From Acidobacteriota bacterium (GTDB lineage: Bacteria; Acidobacteriota; Terriglobia; UBA7540): a stretch of 10,495 nt of DNA. A model generated the notes under the pieces. The model worked only from the letters and a program-made list of their open reading frames with translations. It searched no databases and was not told the DNA's origin. Within the stretch, counting starts at the first letter, position 1. Each line of letters opens with the position of its first letter. A program made the translations under genes and the position numbers. Positions 5,746-10,495 of the stretch are shown piece after piece. The stretch lies in contig PMYF01000750.1 of NCBI GenBank assembly GCA_003171295.1, forward strand, positions 1-10,495, in the 5' to 3' direction.

Positions 5746-6372
5746 TCACTCGAACCCGTGGTGTTGGCGGTGCCATGTGAGAGACTCGCGGTCGGGCAGG
5801 TAGTGCTGATTTTGGGGACTAAGAATCGAGTTACCTGCGCGGGGTTTCAAGAGATGCGCGGCATCCCCACGTTCGTCAAAACGATCCTCGGCCACTAGAA
5901 TTTTGTAATCGTTACTGATTGACCAAAAACCCTGATCGAACAGCCAGTGGGCGGTTTTTGATAGCGCGATACCATTCGTTGGATGGTTGCTGCCGCCTTG
6001 AGTGAGTTGATGGATGTGGGCGGCGTCGAGGGCGGTCTTGCCGTTCAGCGCGATCATCCGGTATTGCGTTAGGGCACATGTGTAATCGTATGCTGGGAGC
6101 ACGCGCACGGCGAACTTCGCATCGCGTTGACTTTCTGATTCACGGGCGGGCATAAAGCGGCTCGCATCCGCTCCGATAACGTCGTCGGGAGGAACAGGGA
6201 GCTCGACAAGGCTCGGGCCGTGATCGCGAGCGACTCCTCCATCACGACCCAGCGCCGCCTCAATTTCGAGGCCTTTTTGCTTTGGTAGCGCGGAGTTGTT
6301 CTTGAACTCCGCGGCTTGTATACTCGGGAACCGTCGAAGAGCCGCAGAGTTACAAACCAACTCTGATGGCAT
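5746..6372 (-). CDS. HNH endonuclease, probably N-terminally truncated
   Basis: A 208-aa frame with an HNH domain: YDYTCALT at about 95-102, LDAAHIHQL with H119, GGSNHPTNGIAL with N133, and H142 in KTAHWLFDQGFWSI, ending in the common WHRQHHGF tail. Proteins of this type that I recall are nearer 300 aa, with an N-terminal region before the ADxxRFMPARESxxQRDxKFA block; here only about 70 residues precede it and the first 50 look unrelated. The ATG at 6372 has no Shine-Dalgarno, and a stop lies five codons upstream, so the frame cannot be longer. An IS110-type remnant starts 83 nt away on the other strand, which points to loss of the 5' part by insertion or deletion. HNH proteins of this kind are often restriction-linked. 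The catalytic residues remain, so activity cannot be excluded. Confidence 0.72.
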   Translation of the reverse strand: MPSELVCNSAALRRFPSIQAAEFKNNSALPKQKGLEIEAALGRDGGVARDHGPSLVELPVPPDDVIGADASRFMPARESESQRDAKFAVRVLPAYDYTCALTQYRMIALNGKTALDAAHIHQLTQGGSNHPTNGIALSKTAHWLFDQGFWSISNDYKILVAEDRFDERGDAAHLLKPRAGNSILSPQNQHYLPDRESLTWHRQHHGFE

Positions 6373-6454
6373 AAGGTCGTCGGCTCATCGAGTCGAGGGG
6401 TAAACTGGTGGTGGAAGAAAGAAACCAGGAACTCCAAGAGAGGAGGAGCCGAGC

Positions 6455-6496
6455 ATGTTGATTATAGGCTGTGATTTTCATTCGCGCTTCCAGCAA
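6455..6496 (+). mobile_element. IS110-family transposase remnant, first 14 codons
   Basis: After a strong AGGAGG (8 nt spacing) an ATG opens MLIIGCDFHSRFQQ, the start typical of IS110-family DEDD transposases, including the first catalytic Asp in GCDFH. Homology then stops and the frame ends at a TAA after 18 unrelated codons. The 80 bases upstream (about 6375-6454) would correspond to the IS left-end leader, the region that encodes the bridge RNA in complete IS110 elements. No right end is visible. The stretch 6497-6626 shows no gene. Confidence 0.55.
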
Positions 6497-6557
6497 CGCA
6501 ATTTGCTATTAATCTACTTGAAGAAATCGTCCTCGGCGTGCACAATCAGGGCTTAAC

Positions 6558-6577
6558 GAACGCGAGTGAACGCGAGT
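6558..6577 (+). repeat. Two tandem copies of GAACGCGAGT
   Basis: Two exact, adjacent 10-bp copies lie between the IS110 remnant and the tRNA gene. Two copies alone do not suggest a function; slippage or a target-site footprint are possible. Confidence 0.5.
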
Positions 6578-6626
6578 TGGAGGTAAGACCGCTTCCCGTC
6601 GTTACAACTCATTTAATCGAAAGAAC

Positions 6627-6703
6627 GCGCCTGTAGCTCAGTTGGATAGAGCGGCAGACTTCGAATCTGTAGGTCGGGAGTTCGAGTCTCCCCAGGCGCG
6701 CCA
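6627..6703 (+). tRNA. tRNA-Arg (anticodon TCG)
   Basis: A complete cloverleaf: acceptor GCGCCTG / CAGGCGC, D arm GCTC...GAGC, anticodon stem GCAGA / TCTGT around the loop CTTCGAA, and T arm GGGAG TTCGAGT CTCCC. The loop gives anticodon TCG, which reads CGA and, by wobble, other CGN arginine codons. The discriminator is G and the CCA end is encoded (6701-6703). No partial copy of its 3' end occurs elsewhere in the window, so I see no evidence that it served as the attachment site of the accessory region to its left. Confidence 0.95.
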
Positions 6704-6780
6704 ACTAAACGCTGCACCCGTTCTTGTTAGAGCCGCAGACCGCGCCGTGGCGGGGGAGGGGGCCGCCCTCATCGGAACTG

Positions 6781-6811
6781 GTAGCCACGACGAGCGTGCT
6801 TCTCGTCGTGG
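6781..6811 (+). repeat. REP element a, 3' side of the RAYT gene
   Basis: GTAG tag (6781-6784) followed by stem CCACGACGAG / CTCGTCGTGG (6785-6794 with 6802-6811), 10 perfect pairs and a 7-nt loop. GTAG next to an imperfect palindrome is the signature recognised by REP-associated transposases. It lies 17 nt past the RAYT stop codon. Confidence 0.85.
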
Positions 6812-6827
6812 GCTTTCATCTGGCCAA

Positions 6828-7337
6828 TCATGCGTGGTACGAATCCGGCAACAGCACTTCATCAATCTGAAGCGGGCACGCCGCTCGCATGGAGTGCTCC
6901 AGGCTGAAATTCTGGTAACTCGACCACCGCCACTCTTTCGGCCTGTCCACCAGGGCTCTACGCACTGGGTTGAGATGCATATACGTCAGCCGATCGTTGA
7001 ACTCCCTGGCGTGGCGCACAAAGCGGTCCCAGAACTGGTGCTGCCAGAGGGAGCCCGTACTGCCCCGTTGGCGGTTCAGGCGGCGGGAAGAGACGTACTT
7101 GATGTCTTGGACGAGGCGGGAGATGTTCAGCGGGTAGCGCGGCCAGAAGAGCGCATGCCAATGGTCGGGCATGAGGACGTATCCGCATAGCAGGAAGCCC
7201 AACCGTCGTCGCGATTCCTGGAAGCTTGAGAGGATCGAAGCATATTCCTCAGTGGTGAACGCTGGGAGCGGCCGGCGAAGATTCACCGTGACGAAGAAGA
7301 TGCGATCCGCCGCGCGCAATCGATGAACTCGTGACAT
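6828..7337 (-). CDS. REP-associated tyrosine transposase (RAYT, IS200-like Y1 fold)
   Basis: A 169-aa protein with the marks of the TnpA-REP family: an N-terminal strand (IFFVTVNLRR), the metal-binding HxH pair in CGYVLMPDHWHALFWP, and the helix YMHLNPVRRALV whose Tyr is the likely nucleophile, followed by WRWSSYQNF. RAYTs are single-copy, single-strand endonucleases of the HUH type that nick at REP hairpins bearing a GTAG-like tag and are thought to have spread REP sequences. Length and all motifs are intact. REP hairpins lie on both sides, which is the classic setting. No Shine-Dalgarno is visible before the ATG at 7337 (TTTCTCCCGC precedes it), so expression may be weak. Confidence 0.93.
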   Translation of the reverse strand: MSRVHRLRAADRIFFVTVNLRRPLPAFTTEEYASILSSFQESRRRLGFLLCGYVLMPDHWHALFWPRYPLNISRLVQDIKYVSSRRLNRQRGSTGSLWQHQFWDRFVRHAREFNDRLTYMHLNPVRRALVDRPKEWRWSSYQNFSLEHSMRAACPLQIDEVLLPDSYHA

Positions 7338-7355
7338 GCGGGAGAAACAAAAAGC

Positions 7356-7386
7356 CCACGACGAGAAGAGCGCTCGTCGTGGCTAC
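7356..7386 (-). repeat. REP element b, 5' side of the RAYT gene
   Basis: Stem CCACGACGAG / CTCGTCGTGG (7356-7365 with 7373-7382), loop of 7 nt, with the GTAG tag on the minus strand (CTAC at 7383-7386). The stem is identical to element a, in opposite orientation. It lies 18 nt upstream of the RAYT start codon. Confidence 0.85.
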
Positions 7387-7407
7387 CAGCTTTCCGCGTG
7401 GGACGTG

Positions 7408-7443
7408 GTAGCCACGGCAAATTCGTTTTGCGATTTGCCGTGG
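7408..7443 (+). repeat. REP element c, variant stem
   Basis: GTAG (7408-7411) then an 11-bp perfect stem CCACGGCAAAT / ATTTGCCGTGG (7412-7422 with 7433-7443) and a 10-nt loop. The inner stem differs from elements a and b on both arms together, so pairing is kept by compensatory change. It forms a tail-to-tail pair with element b (CTAC...GTAG, 21 nt apart). Confidence 0.82.
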
Positions 7444-7490
7444 GTTCGCCGAGGTCGAATGTCCTTCAAGGCTGAAATCCTTCCAAAAGC

Positions 7491-7521
7491 CCACGGCGAG
7501 AAGAAAGCTCGTCGTGGCTAC
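7491..7521 (-). repeat. REP element d
   Basis: Stem CCACGGCGAG / CTCGTCGTGG (7491-7500 with 7508-7517), with one G-T wobble, a 7-nt loop, and the minus-strand GTAG as CTAC at 7518-7521. The arm and flank CTCGTCGTGGCTACCAGCT is shared exactly with element b (7373-7391), indicating duplication of the unit. Confidence 0.82.
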
Positions 7522-7537
7522 CAGCTACGCTTGCTTA

Positions 7538-7556
7538 CACACCAAGTGTGGGCTAC
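7538..7556 (-). repeat. REP element e, degenerate
   Basis: CACAC / GTGTG (7538-7542 with 7546-7550) with a 3-nt loop, and CTAC at 7553-7556, i.e. GTAG on the minus strand. The stem is short and differs from the others, so this looks like a decayed or distant member at the edge of the cluster. Confidence 0.45.
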
Positions 7557-7570
7557 CAACTCGCTCGCCG

Positions 7571-9115
7571 CTACGGTGCTTGCGGGGATCGCGCGGAGAC
7601 GATGGTAAATGGTTTCCACTTCATATCGGGCACGAAGGGATAGCTCGGCACGCGATACCGGTTCTTCGGCAGATGCCCGATATCCTGGTTTACCGCGCCA
7701 TCGGTGAGCGCCATCAGATTGGGATTCGCGATCTTTGCAATCGGAGGAACAAGATAGCCGGATTTGACGACTACTATTTTAAAGCTGGCCGGCTCCAGCC
7801 CAAGCGAGGTGAAATCTCGCATCTCGTGGAAAGGACGCCGCCGCGCTGTAATGACCACCGATATGCCGTTGACATCAACTACGGCTTGCCGTTCCGGCAG
7901 ATCGTTTGTTGACAACAAGAAGACCACCTTCGCCGTGACTTCCACCGGCTGACTCCCCTGCGGGTCGAGCGTGCCTCCAATCCGGAGTGGAAGCGTTCGA
8001 CCCACACCCGCCCGGTAGCAGGCTTCGGTTGCAGGCCGGTCTGCAATGCCGGCGATGACGGCATTTTGAACTTTATGCCGCAGGAGTTCAGCCAGCACAT
8101 CAGCCCGGTCACCTGTGCCGCCTGCTGTGGGATTGTCCCCGGAATCCGACAAGACCACTGGTTTCGTATTCAAATACTGAGCTTGTTCAATGCATTCCGA
8201 GAGCGTACCCGTGGGCACGCCGAATTTGAATTCCTGGCGTGCGTCCCAGTATTGCTGTGCCAGCGAAAGCGCATCTTTCTTCAGTAAATCCGGCTTTGTG
8301 CCGGTCAGAACGGCGCTGGCCGTGGTCCGTGGCTCGTCTGCCCAAACATACCCAACTAATAAGGATGCATCCAGCACCCCGGGCTCAGCATTCATGCCGG
8401 GCAGTTGCGCCCAAAGGCGCTTGGCCGGGTCGTATAGCGTGCTGCTGCGTTCACCAGGCATCAGCACCGGAATCGGAGCCCAAACCAGCGTGGGCCGAAT
8501 CTGTTGGTCCAGGCAATGGACCAGCATGTCACAGGCCCGGCGCGCGGTTTCCTGACGGTCAATATGCGGAGCGGTTCGATAGGCAGAGAGCATGTCCAGG
8601 TTGTCGATGATTCGTCTGCTCAAGCTGCCATGCAGGTCAAAGCTCGCGGTGATCAGGCAATCCTTCCCAACCACGGCGCGAGCAGCCGCAATCCAATCTC
8701 CATCCGCATCCTGCATGTCCTCTACGTACATGGCTCCGTGCATGGGCAGATAGAGGCCATCCAGCGGGAGCAAGGCTCTGACTCGATGAAGAAATTCAGC
8801 CTTCAGTTCCTCGTAGGTTTTCCGTTCGACCGGCCCTCCGGGTACAGCATCGGCCACCAGGGTCGGCAGAAAAGGATAGGGATAGGTCTTCAACAGGCTG
8901 AAGAACGGGTCGTCAGCCAACGCCTGGCCTCTCTCGACCGTGAAATCTTCCATTCTGGCGCGAATACGACTGTAAGTGCTGCACTCAATCTGGATACCGC
9001 CGAAGGCGACACGCTTGTCCTCTCGAGCTCGGCAAATCCCCGGAACGCCCGAACGCGTTAAGGGAGATGTCAATACCGCGATGGTTGCATTCTTCAGAAA
9101 GGCTCTCCGTCTCAC
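7571..9115 (-). CDS. M81-family metallopeptidase (MlrC/microcystinase-like), Tat-exported
   Basis: A 514-aa protein with the two regions of the MlrC (DUF1485/M81) family. Candidate zinc ligands, numbered from the GTG at 9115, are E44 (QIECSTYS), H126 (LPMHGAM), D160 and H162 (FDLHGS) and H184 (APHID). The glycine-rich block LSDSGDNPTAGGTGD spans 322-336. MlrC opens linearised microcystin; relatives in non-toxin bacteria probably hydrolyse other small peptides or amides, and the substrate here is unknown. The N-terminus MRRRAFLKNATIAVL is a Tat signal, so it acts outside the cytoplasm. I chose GTG 9115 over GTG 9154 because AAGGAG lies 7 nt upstream and the Tat motif then falls at the extreme N-terminus. 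It ends 15 nt from REP element e and is divergent from rimP. Confidence 0.88.
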   Translation of the reverse strand: MRRRAFLKNATIAVLTSPLTRSGVPGICRAREDKRVAFGGIQIECSTYSRIRARMEDFTVERGQALADDPFFSLLKTYPYPFLPTLVADAVPGGPVERKTYEELKAEFLHRVRALLPLDGLYLPMHGAMYVEDMQDADGDWIAAARAVVGKDCLITASFDLHGSLSRRIIDNLDMLSAYRTAPHIDRQETARRACDMLVHCLDQQIRPTLVWAPIPVLMPGERSSTLYDPAKRLWAQLPGMNAEPGVLDASLLVGYVWADEPRTTASAVLTGTKPDLLKKDALSLAQQYWDARQEFKFGVPTGTLSECIEQAQYLNTKPVVLSDSGDNPTAGGTGDRADVLAELLRHKVQNAVIAGIADRPATEACYRAGVGRTLPLRIGGTLDPQGSQPVEVTAKVVFLLSTNDLPERQAVVDVNGISVVITARRRPFHEMRDFTSLGLEPASFKIVVVKSGYLVPPIAKIANPNLMALTDGAVNQDIGHLPKNRYRVPSYPFVPDMKWKPFTIVSARSPQAP

Positions 9116-9122
9116 GGATGTT

Positions 9123-9128
9123 CTCCTT
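9123..9128 (-). promoter_or_regulatory. Ribosome binding site deciding the M81 peptidase start
   Basis: AAGGAG on the minus strand, 7 nt before the GTG at 9115. The longer frame that starts at GTG 9154 has this site inside its coding sequence and no site of its own. Confidence 0.75.
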
Positions 9129-9323
9129 TGCCGGGATGATGGGTGGGAATCCACAAGCTAAGCAATCGCTAGAGTTCAACCGGTATGCCCTGCTCCCAAC
9201 CGCCCCGCAGCATACACCCTTCGTGGGGCTCCAGCGCCCTATTCTTTCGGGAGGGCAAGGCAGGGCCGGGGCTGCCGCAACCTCCTCTTTCCTTGCGGAA
9301 GCGCTGGCCCTACCGCGAATTCC

Positions 9324-9353
9324 TTGCAATTCCTGGCAAGCAGGGGCTATACT
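9324..9353 (+). promoter_or_regulatory. Candidate sigma-70-type promoter of rimP-nusA
   Basis: TTGCAA (9324-9329) and TATACT (9348-9353) are separated by 18 nt, which puts the transcription start near 9360. The stretch 9116-9323, between this promoter and the M81 gene, shows no gene; the M81 promoter must lie there but I see no clear hexamers for it. Confidence 0.6.
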
Positions 9354-9372
9354 CTCTTTGGCGAACGCACAC

Positions 9373-9395
9373 AGTGGGCGAAAGCCCACTTTTTT
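9373..9395 (+). terminator. Intrinsic terminator in the rimP leader (candidate attenuator)
   Basis: AGTGGGC (9373-9379), tetraloop GAAA, GCCCACT (9384-9390), then a run of six T (9390-9395): a textbook terminator. It starts only about 13 nt after the inferred transcription start and 75 nt before the rimP ATG. No plus-strand gene lies upstream nearer than the tRNA, about 2.7 kb away, so ending an upstream transcript is not its obvious job. The likely role is to limit rimP-nusA transcription, and NusA itself stimulates pausing and termination at hairpins. Confidence 0.8.
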
Positions 9396-9401
9396 GTTAG
9401 G

Positions 9402-9445
9402 CCACACTGGGTTGGGTCCGCCTCAAGGCGGAGGCGCCAGAGTGG
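9402..9445 (+). other. Second structured element of the rimP leader
   Basis: An inner hairpin TCCGCC / GGCGGA (9417-9422 with 9427-9432, TCAA loop) is enclosed by CCACACT (9402-9408) and AGAGTGG (9439-9445), 6 of 7 paired. AGTGGG at 9441-9446 repeats the left arm of the terminator and could pair with CCCACT at 9385-9390. It lies downstream of the terminator, so it cannot act as a classical antiterminator; it may shape the rimP translation start, which lacks a good Shine-Dalgarno. Confidence 0.4.
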
Positions 9446-9469
9446 GGGAGTGCACACTCGGCGGGTTGG

Positions 9470-9925
9470 ATGATTGACCTGGAAAAAATCCGGACGATGG
9501 CCGACCGGGTTGCGACCTCCGAAGGTCTGGCGCTTGTGGATGTGGAGTTGAAAGGGGGCGGCTCGAATGCCCTCCTGCGAGTTTTCATCGACAAGGCTAC
9601 CGGAGTTTCGCACGCCGACTGTCAGTTGGTGAGCGAACAACTGAGTGTGCTCCTGGATATGGAGGACCCCTTCCCGGGCAAGTTCGTGCTCGAGGTTTCA
9701 TCTCCGGGGCTGGACCGGAAGCTCACGAAGGGGAGCGACTTTACCTACTTTGCCGGACGGCGGGCGCGCGTAGTGGTGCGGGAAGCGGTAAAGGATCAGA
9801 AGGTTTTTGAGGGGCGCCTGGCAGGTTTTGAGAACGGCCGGGTGCGTTTGGAACTGGGCGAAGGCGGCTTCGAAGAACTCGATCTCGCGAACATACGGAA
9901 AGCTCAGTTGGTGGTCGAACTCTGA
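9470..9925 (+). CDS. rimP: Ribosome maturation factor RimP
   Basis: A 151-aa protein of normal RimP length. The N-terminal alpha/beta domain includes ALVDVELKGGGSNALLRVFI, HADCQLVSEQLSVLLD and the family signature LEVSSPGLDRKL (about 74-85). The C-terminal beta-barrel domain covers about 93-151. RimP helps assemble the 30S subunit by promoting maturation of the 3' domain and pseudoknot of 16S rRNA. It is the first gene of the conserved rimP-nusA(-infB) operon, with nusA 127 nt downstream. The ATG at 9470 has only a weak purine stretch before it (GCGGGTTGG); GGGGGAG lies 20 nt away. Expression is probably governed by the leader terminator upstream. Confidence 0.96.
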   Translation: MIDLEKIRTMADRVATSEGLALVDVELKGGGSNALLRVFIDKATGVSHADCQLVSEQLSVLLDMEDPFPGKFVLEVSSPGLDRKLTKGSDFTYFAGRRARVVVREAVKDQKVFEGRLAGFENGRVRLELGEGGFEELDLANIRKAQLVVEL

Positions 9926-9959
9926 CTGCCCACTCAGGCGCCTTCCCGGACCGGCGTTT

Positions 9960-9983
9960 CGGGGGCAGGTATCGCCCCGCTAC
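9960..9983 (-). repeat. REP-like hairpin in the rimP-nusA spacer (GTAG-CGGGGC type)
   Basis: On the minus strand: GTAG, CGGGGC, 7-nt loop, then GCCCCCG. Stem pairs are 9960-9964 with 9975-9979 and 9966 with 9974, leaving one bulged G. It matches the element at 1324-1345 in tag, stem sequence and bulge position but differs from the RAYT-linked REPs, so it may be a second REP family in this genome. Confidence 0.5.
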
Positions 9984-10018
9984 GGCCAGCGGTGATTGCT
10001 CAAGCAATTGCTGTGGCC
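9984..10018 (+). other. Long imperfect hairpin between rimP and nusA
   Basis: GGCCA...TGGCC closes a stem of about 15 pairs, several of them G-T, ending in ATTGC-TCAA-GCAAT. It abuts the REP-like element. No T-run follows, so it is not a terminator; it could be an RNA processing or stability site between the two genes, or half of a REP doublet. Confidence 0.45.
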
Positions 10019-10052
10019 CTCAGGCAGGGAGCTTCACCGAGGGGACAACCTT

Positions 10053-10495
10053 GTGACGACAAGTCTTTTATTCCAGACCATTGACCAGTTGAGCCGCGAC
10101 AAAGGGATTGATGCCCAGATTATCATCTCGGCTGTGGAAGACGCGATTCTTGTAGCCACGCGGAAGTACTACAAGACTTCCGAAGACCTCCAGTCGCACT
10201 TCAACAAAGAAACCGGCCTGGTGGAAGTCCACGCCGTGAAGAAGGTGGTCGAGGAAGTCCAGGATTCCGATCACGAGATCAGTCTGGAGGCTGCCCGCAA
10301 GTACGACCCGGAGGTGGCAGTCGAGGGTGAGGTAAGGATTCTCAAACCCACGGACGTGCTTGGCCGCATTGCGGCCCAAGCCGCCAAGCAGGTGATTTTC
10401 CAGAAGGTGCGGGAGGCTGAGCGCGATACGGTTTATGCTGAATATAACCAGCGCGTGGGCGAACTGGTGAACTGCACGGTGAAGCGCATGGAAGG
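10053..10495 (+). CDS. nusA: Transcription termination/antitermination factor NusA, 5' part
   Basis: The frame opened by GTG at 10053 reads MTTSLLFQTIDQLSRDKGID, then the hallmark AVEDAILVATRKYY and the block DVLGRIAAQAAKQVIFQKVREAERDTVY. This is the N-terminal RNA-polymerase-binding domain of NusA (about 1-130), and the start of the S1 domain (GELVNCTVKRME) follows before the window ends. NusA binds the RNA exit channel, promotes pausing and hairpin-dependent termination, and takes part in antitermination on rRNA operons. GAGGGG 8 nt upstream supports the GTG start. The gene is cut by the window edge, not by mutation. Confidence 0.95.
   Translation, partial: MTTSLLFQTIDQLSRDKGIDAQIIISAVEDAILVATRKYYKTSEDLQSHFNKETGLVEVHAVKKVVEEVQDSDHEISLEAARKYDPEVAVEGEVRILKPTDVLGRIAAQAAKQVIFQKVREAERDTVYAEYNQRVGELVNCTVKRME

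Noticed and set aside
6558..6577. Iteron-like origin from the GAACGCGAGT repeats
   Set aside because: There are only two copies, with no AT-rich stretch or replication gene nearby.
6627..6703. tRNA-Arg as attachment site of the accessory island
   Set aside because: No duplicated tRNA 3' end is found in the window, no integrase gene is present, and the island lies on the 5' side of the tRNA.
6642..7190. Plus-strand open frame of 182 codons starting inside the tRNA
   Set aside because: It starts within the tRNA and runs antisense to the RAYT gene, with no protein-like features.
7356..7556. CRISPR-like repeat cluster
   Set aside because: The units are palindromic, in mixed orientation, with uneven spacing and GTAG tags; they are REP elements of the adjacent RAYT.
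8504..9061. Plus-strand open frame of 185 codons opposite the M81 gene
   Set aside because: Antisense shadow of a strongly recognised gene; no ribosome binding site or family motif.
9067..9477. Plus-strand open frame of 136 codons upstream of rimP
   Set aside because: It spans the M81 5' end, the promoter and the terminator of the rimP leader and has no protein-like pattern.

Overview
The window looks like a bacterial chromosome segment of moderately high G+C. An acidobacterium-like soil organism is my best guess, at low confidence. The guess rests on the mix of an IS110-type N-terminus, an M81 peptidase with a Tat signal, VapBC-like cassettes, cysteine-desulfurase fragments and a rimP-nusA operon; no ribosomal RNA is present to confirm it.

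Left part (1-1272) is a scar. Two partial copies of a NifS/IscS-type cysteine desulfurase flank a minus-strand toxin-antitoxin cassette: a small antitoxin, a PIN-domain toxin and the first residues of a DUF2283-like protein. The DUF2283 frame runs straight into the antisense of the first nifS fragment, so the cassette boundary is a recombination junction.

Positions 1342-5724 hold two divergently transcribed accessory operons. On the minus strand, a 457-aa protein with PD-(D/E)XK nuclease residues is followed by two tandem 128-aa paralogues of unknown function. On the plus strand is a type IV (AbiE-like) pair: a large AbiEi-type antitoxin and an AbiEii-type nucleotidyltransferase. Its promoter region carries two 36-bp direct repeats that look like operators. 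A 5'-truncated HNH endonuclease gene follows on the minus strand, next to the first 14 codons of an IS110-family transposase. The nuclease-paralogue operon is the best candidate here for an undescribed defence or toxin system.

Positions 6627-7570 hold an intact tRNA-Arg(TCG) with encoded CCA, then an intact REP-associated tyrosine transposase (RAYT) with one REP hairpin on its 3' side and a cluster of four on its 5' side. Most carry the GTAG tag next to the stem.

The right part is core-like. An M81 (MlrC/microcystinase-like) metallopeptidase with a Tat signal is on the minus strand. Divergent from it is the rimP-nusA operon, whose promoter is followed within about 35 nt by a perfect intrinsic terminator, suggesting transcription attenuation of rimP-nusA. 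nusA runs off the right edge.
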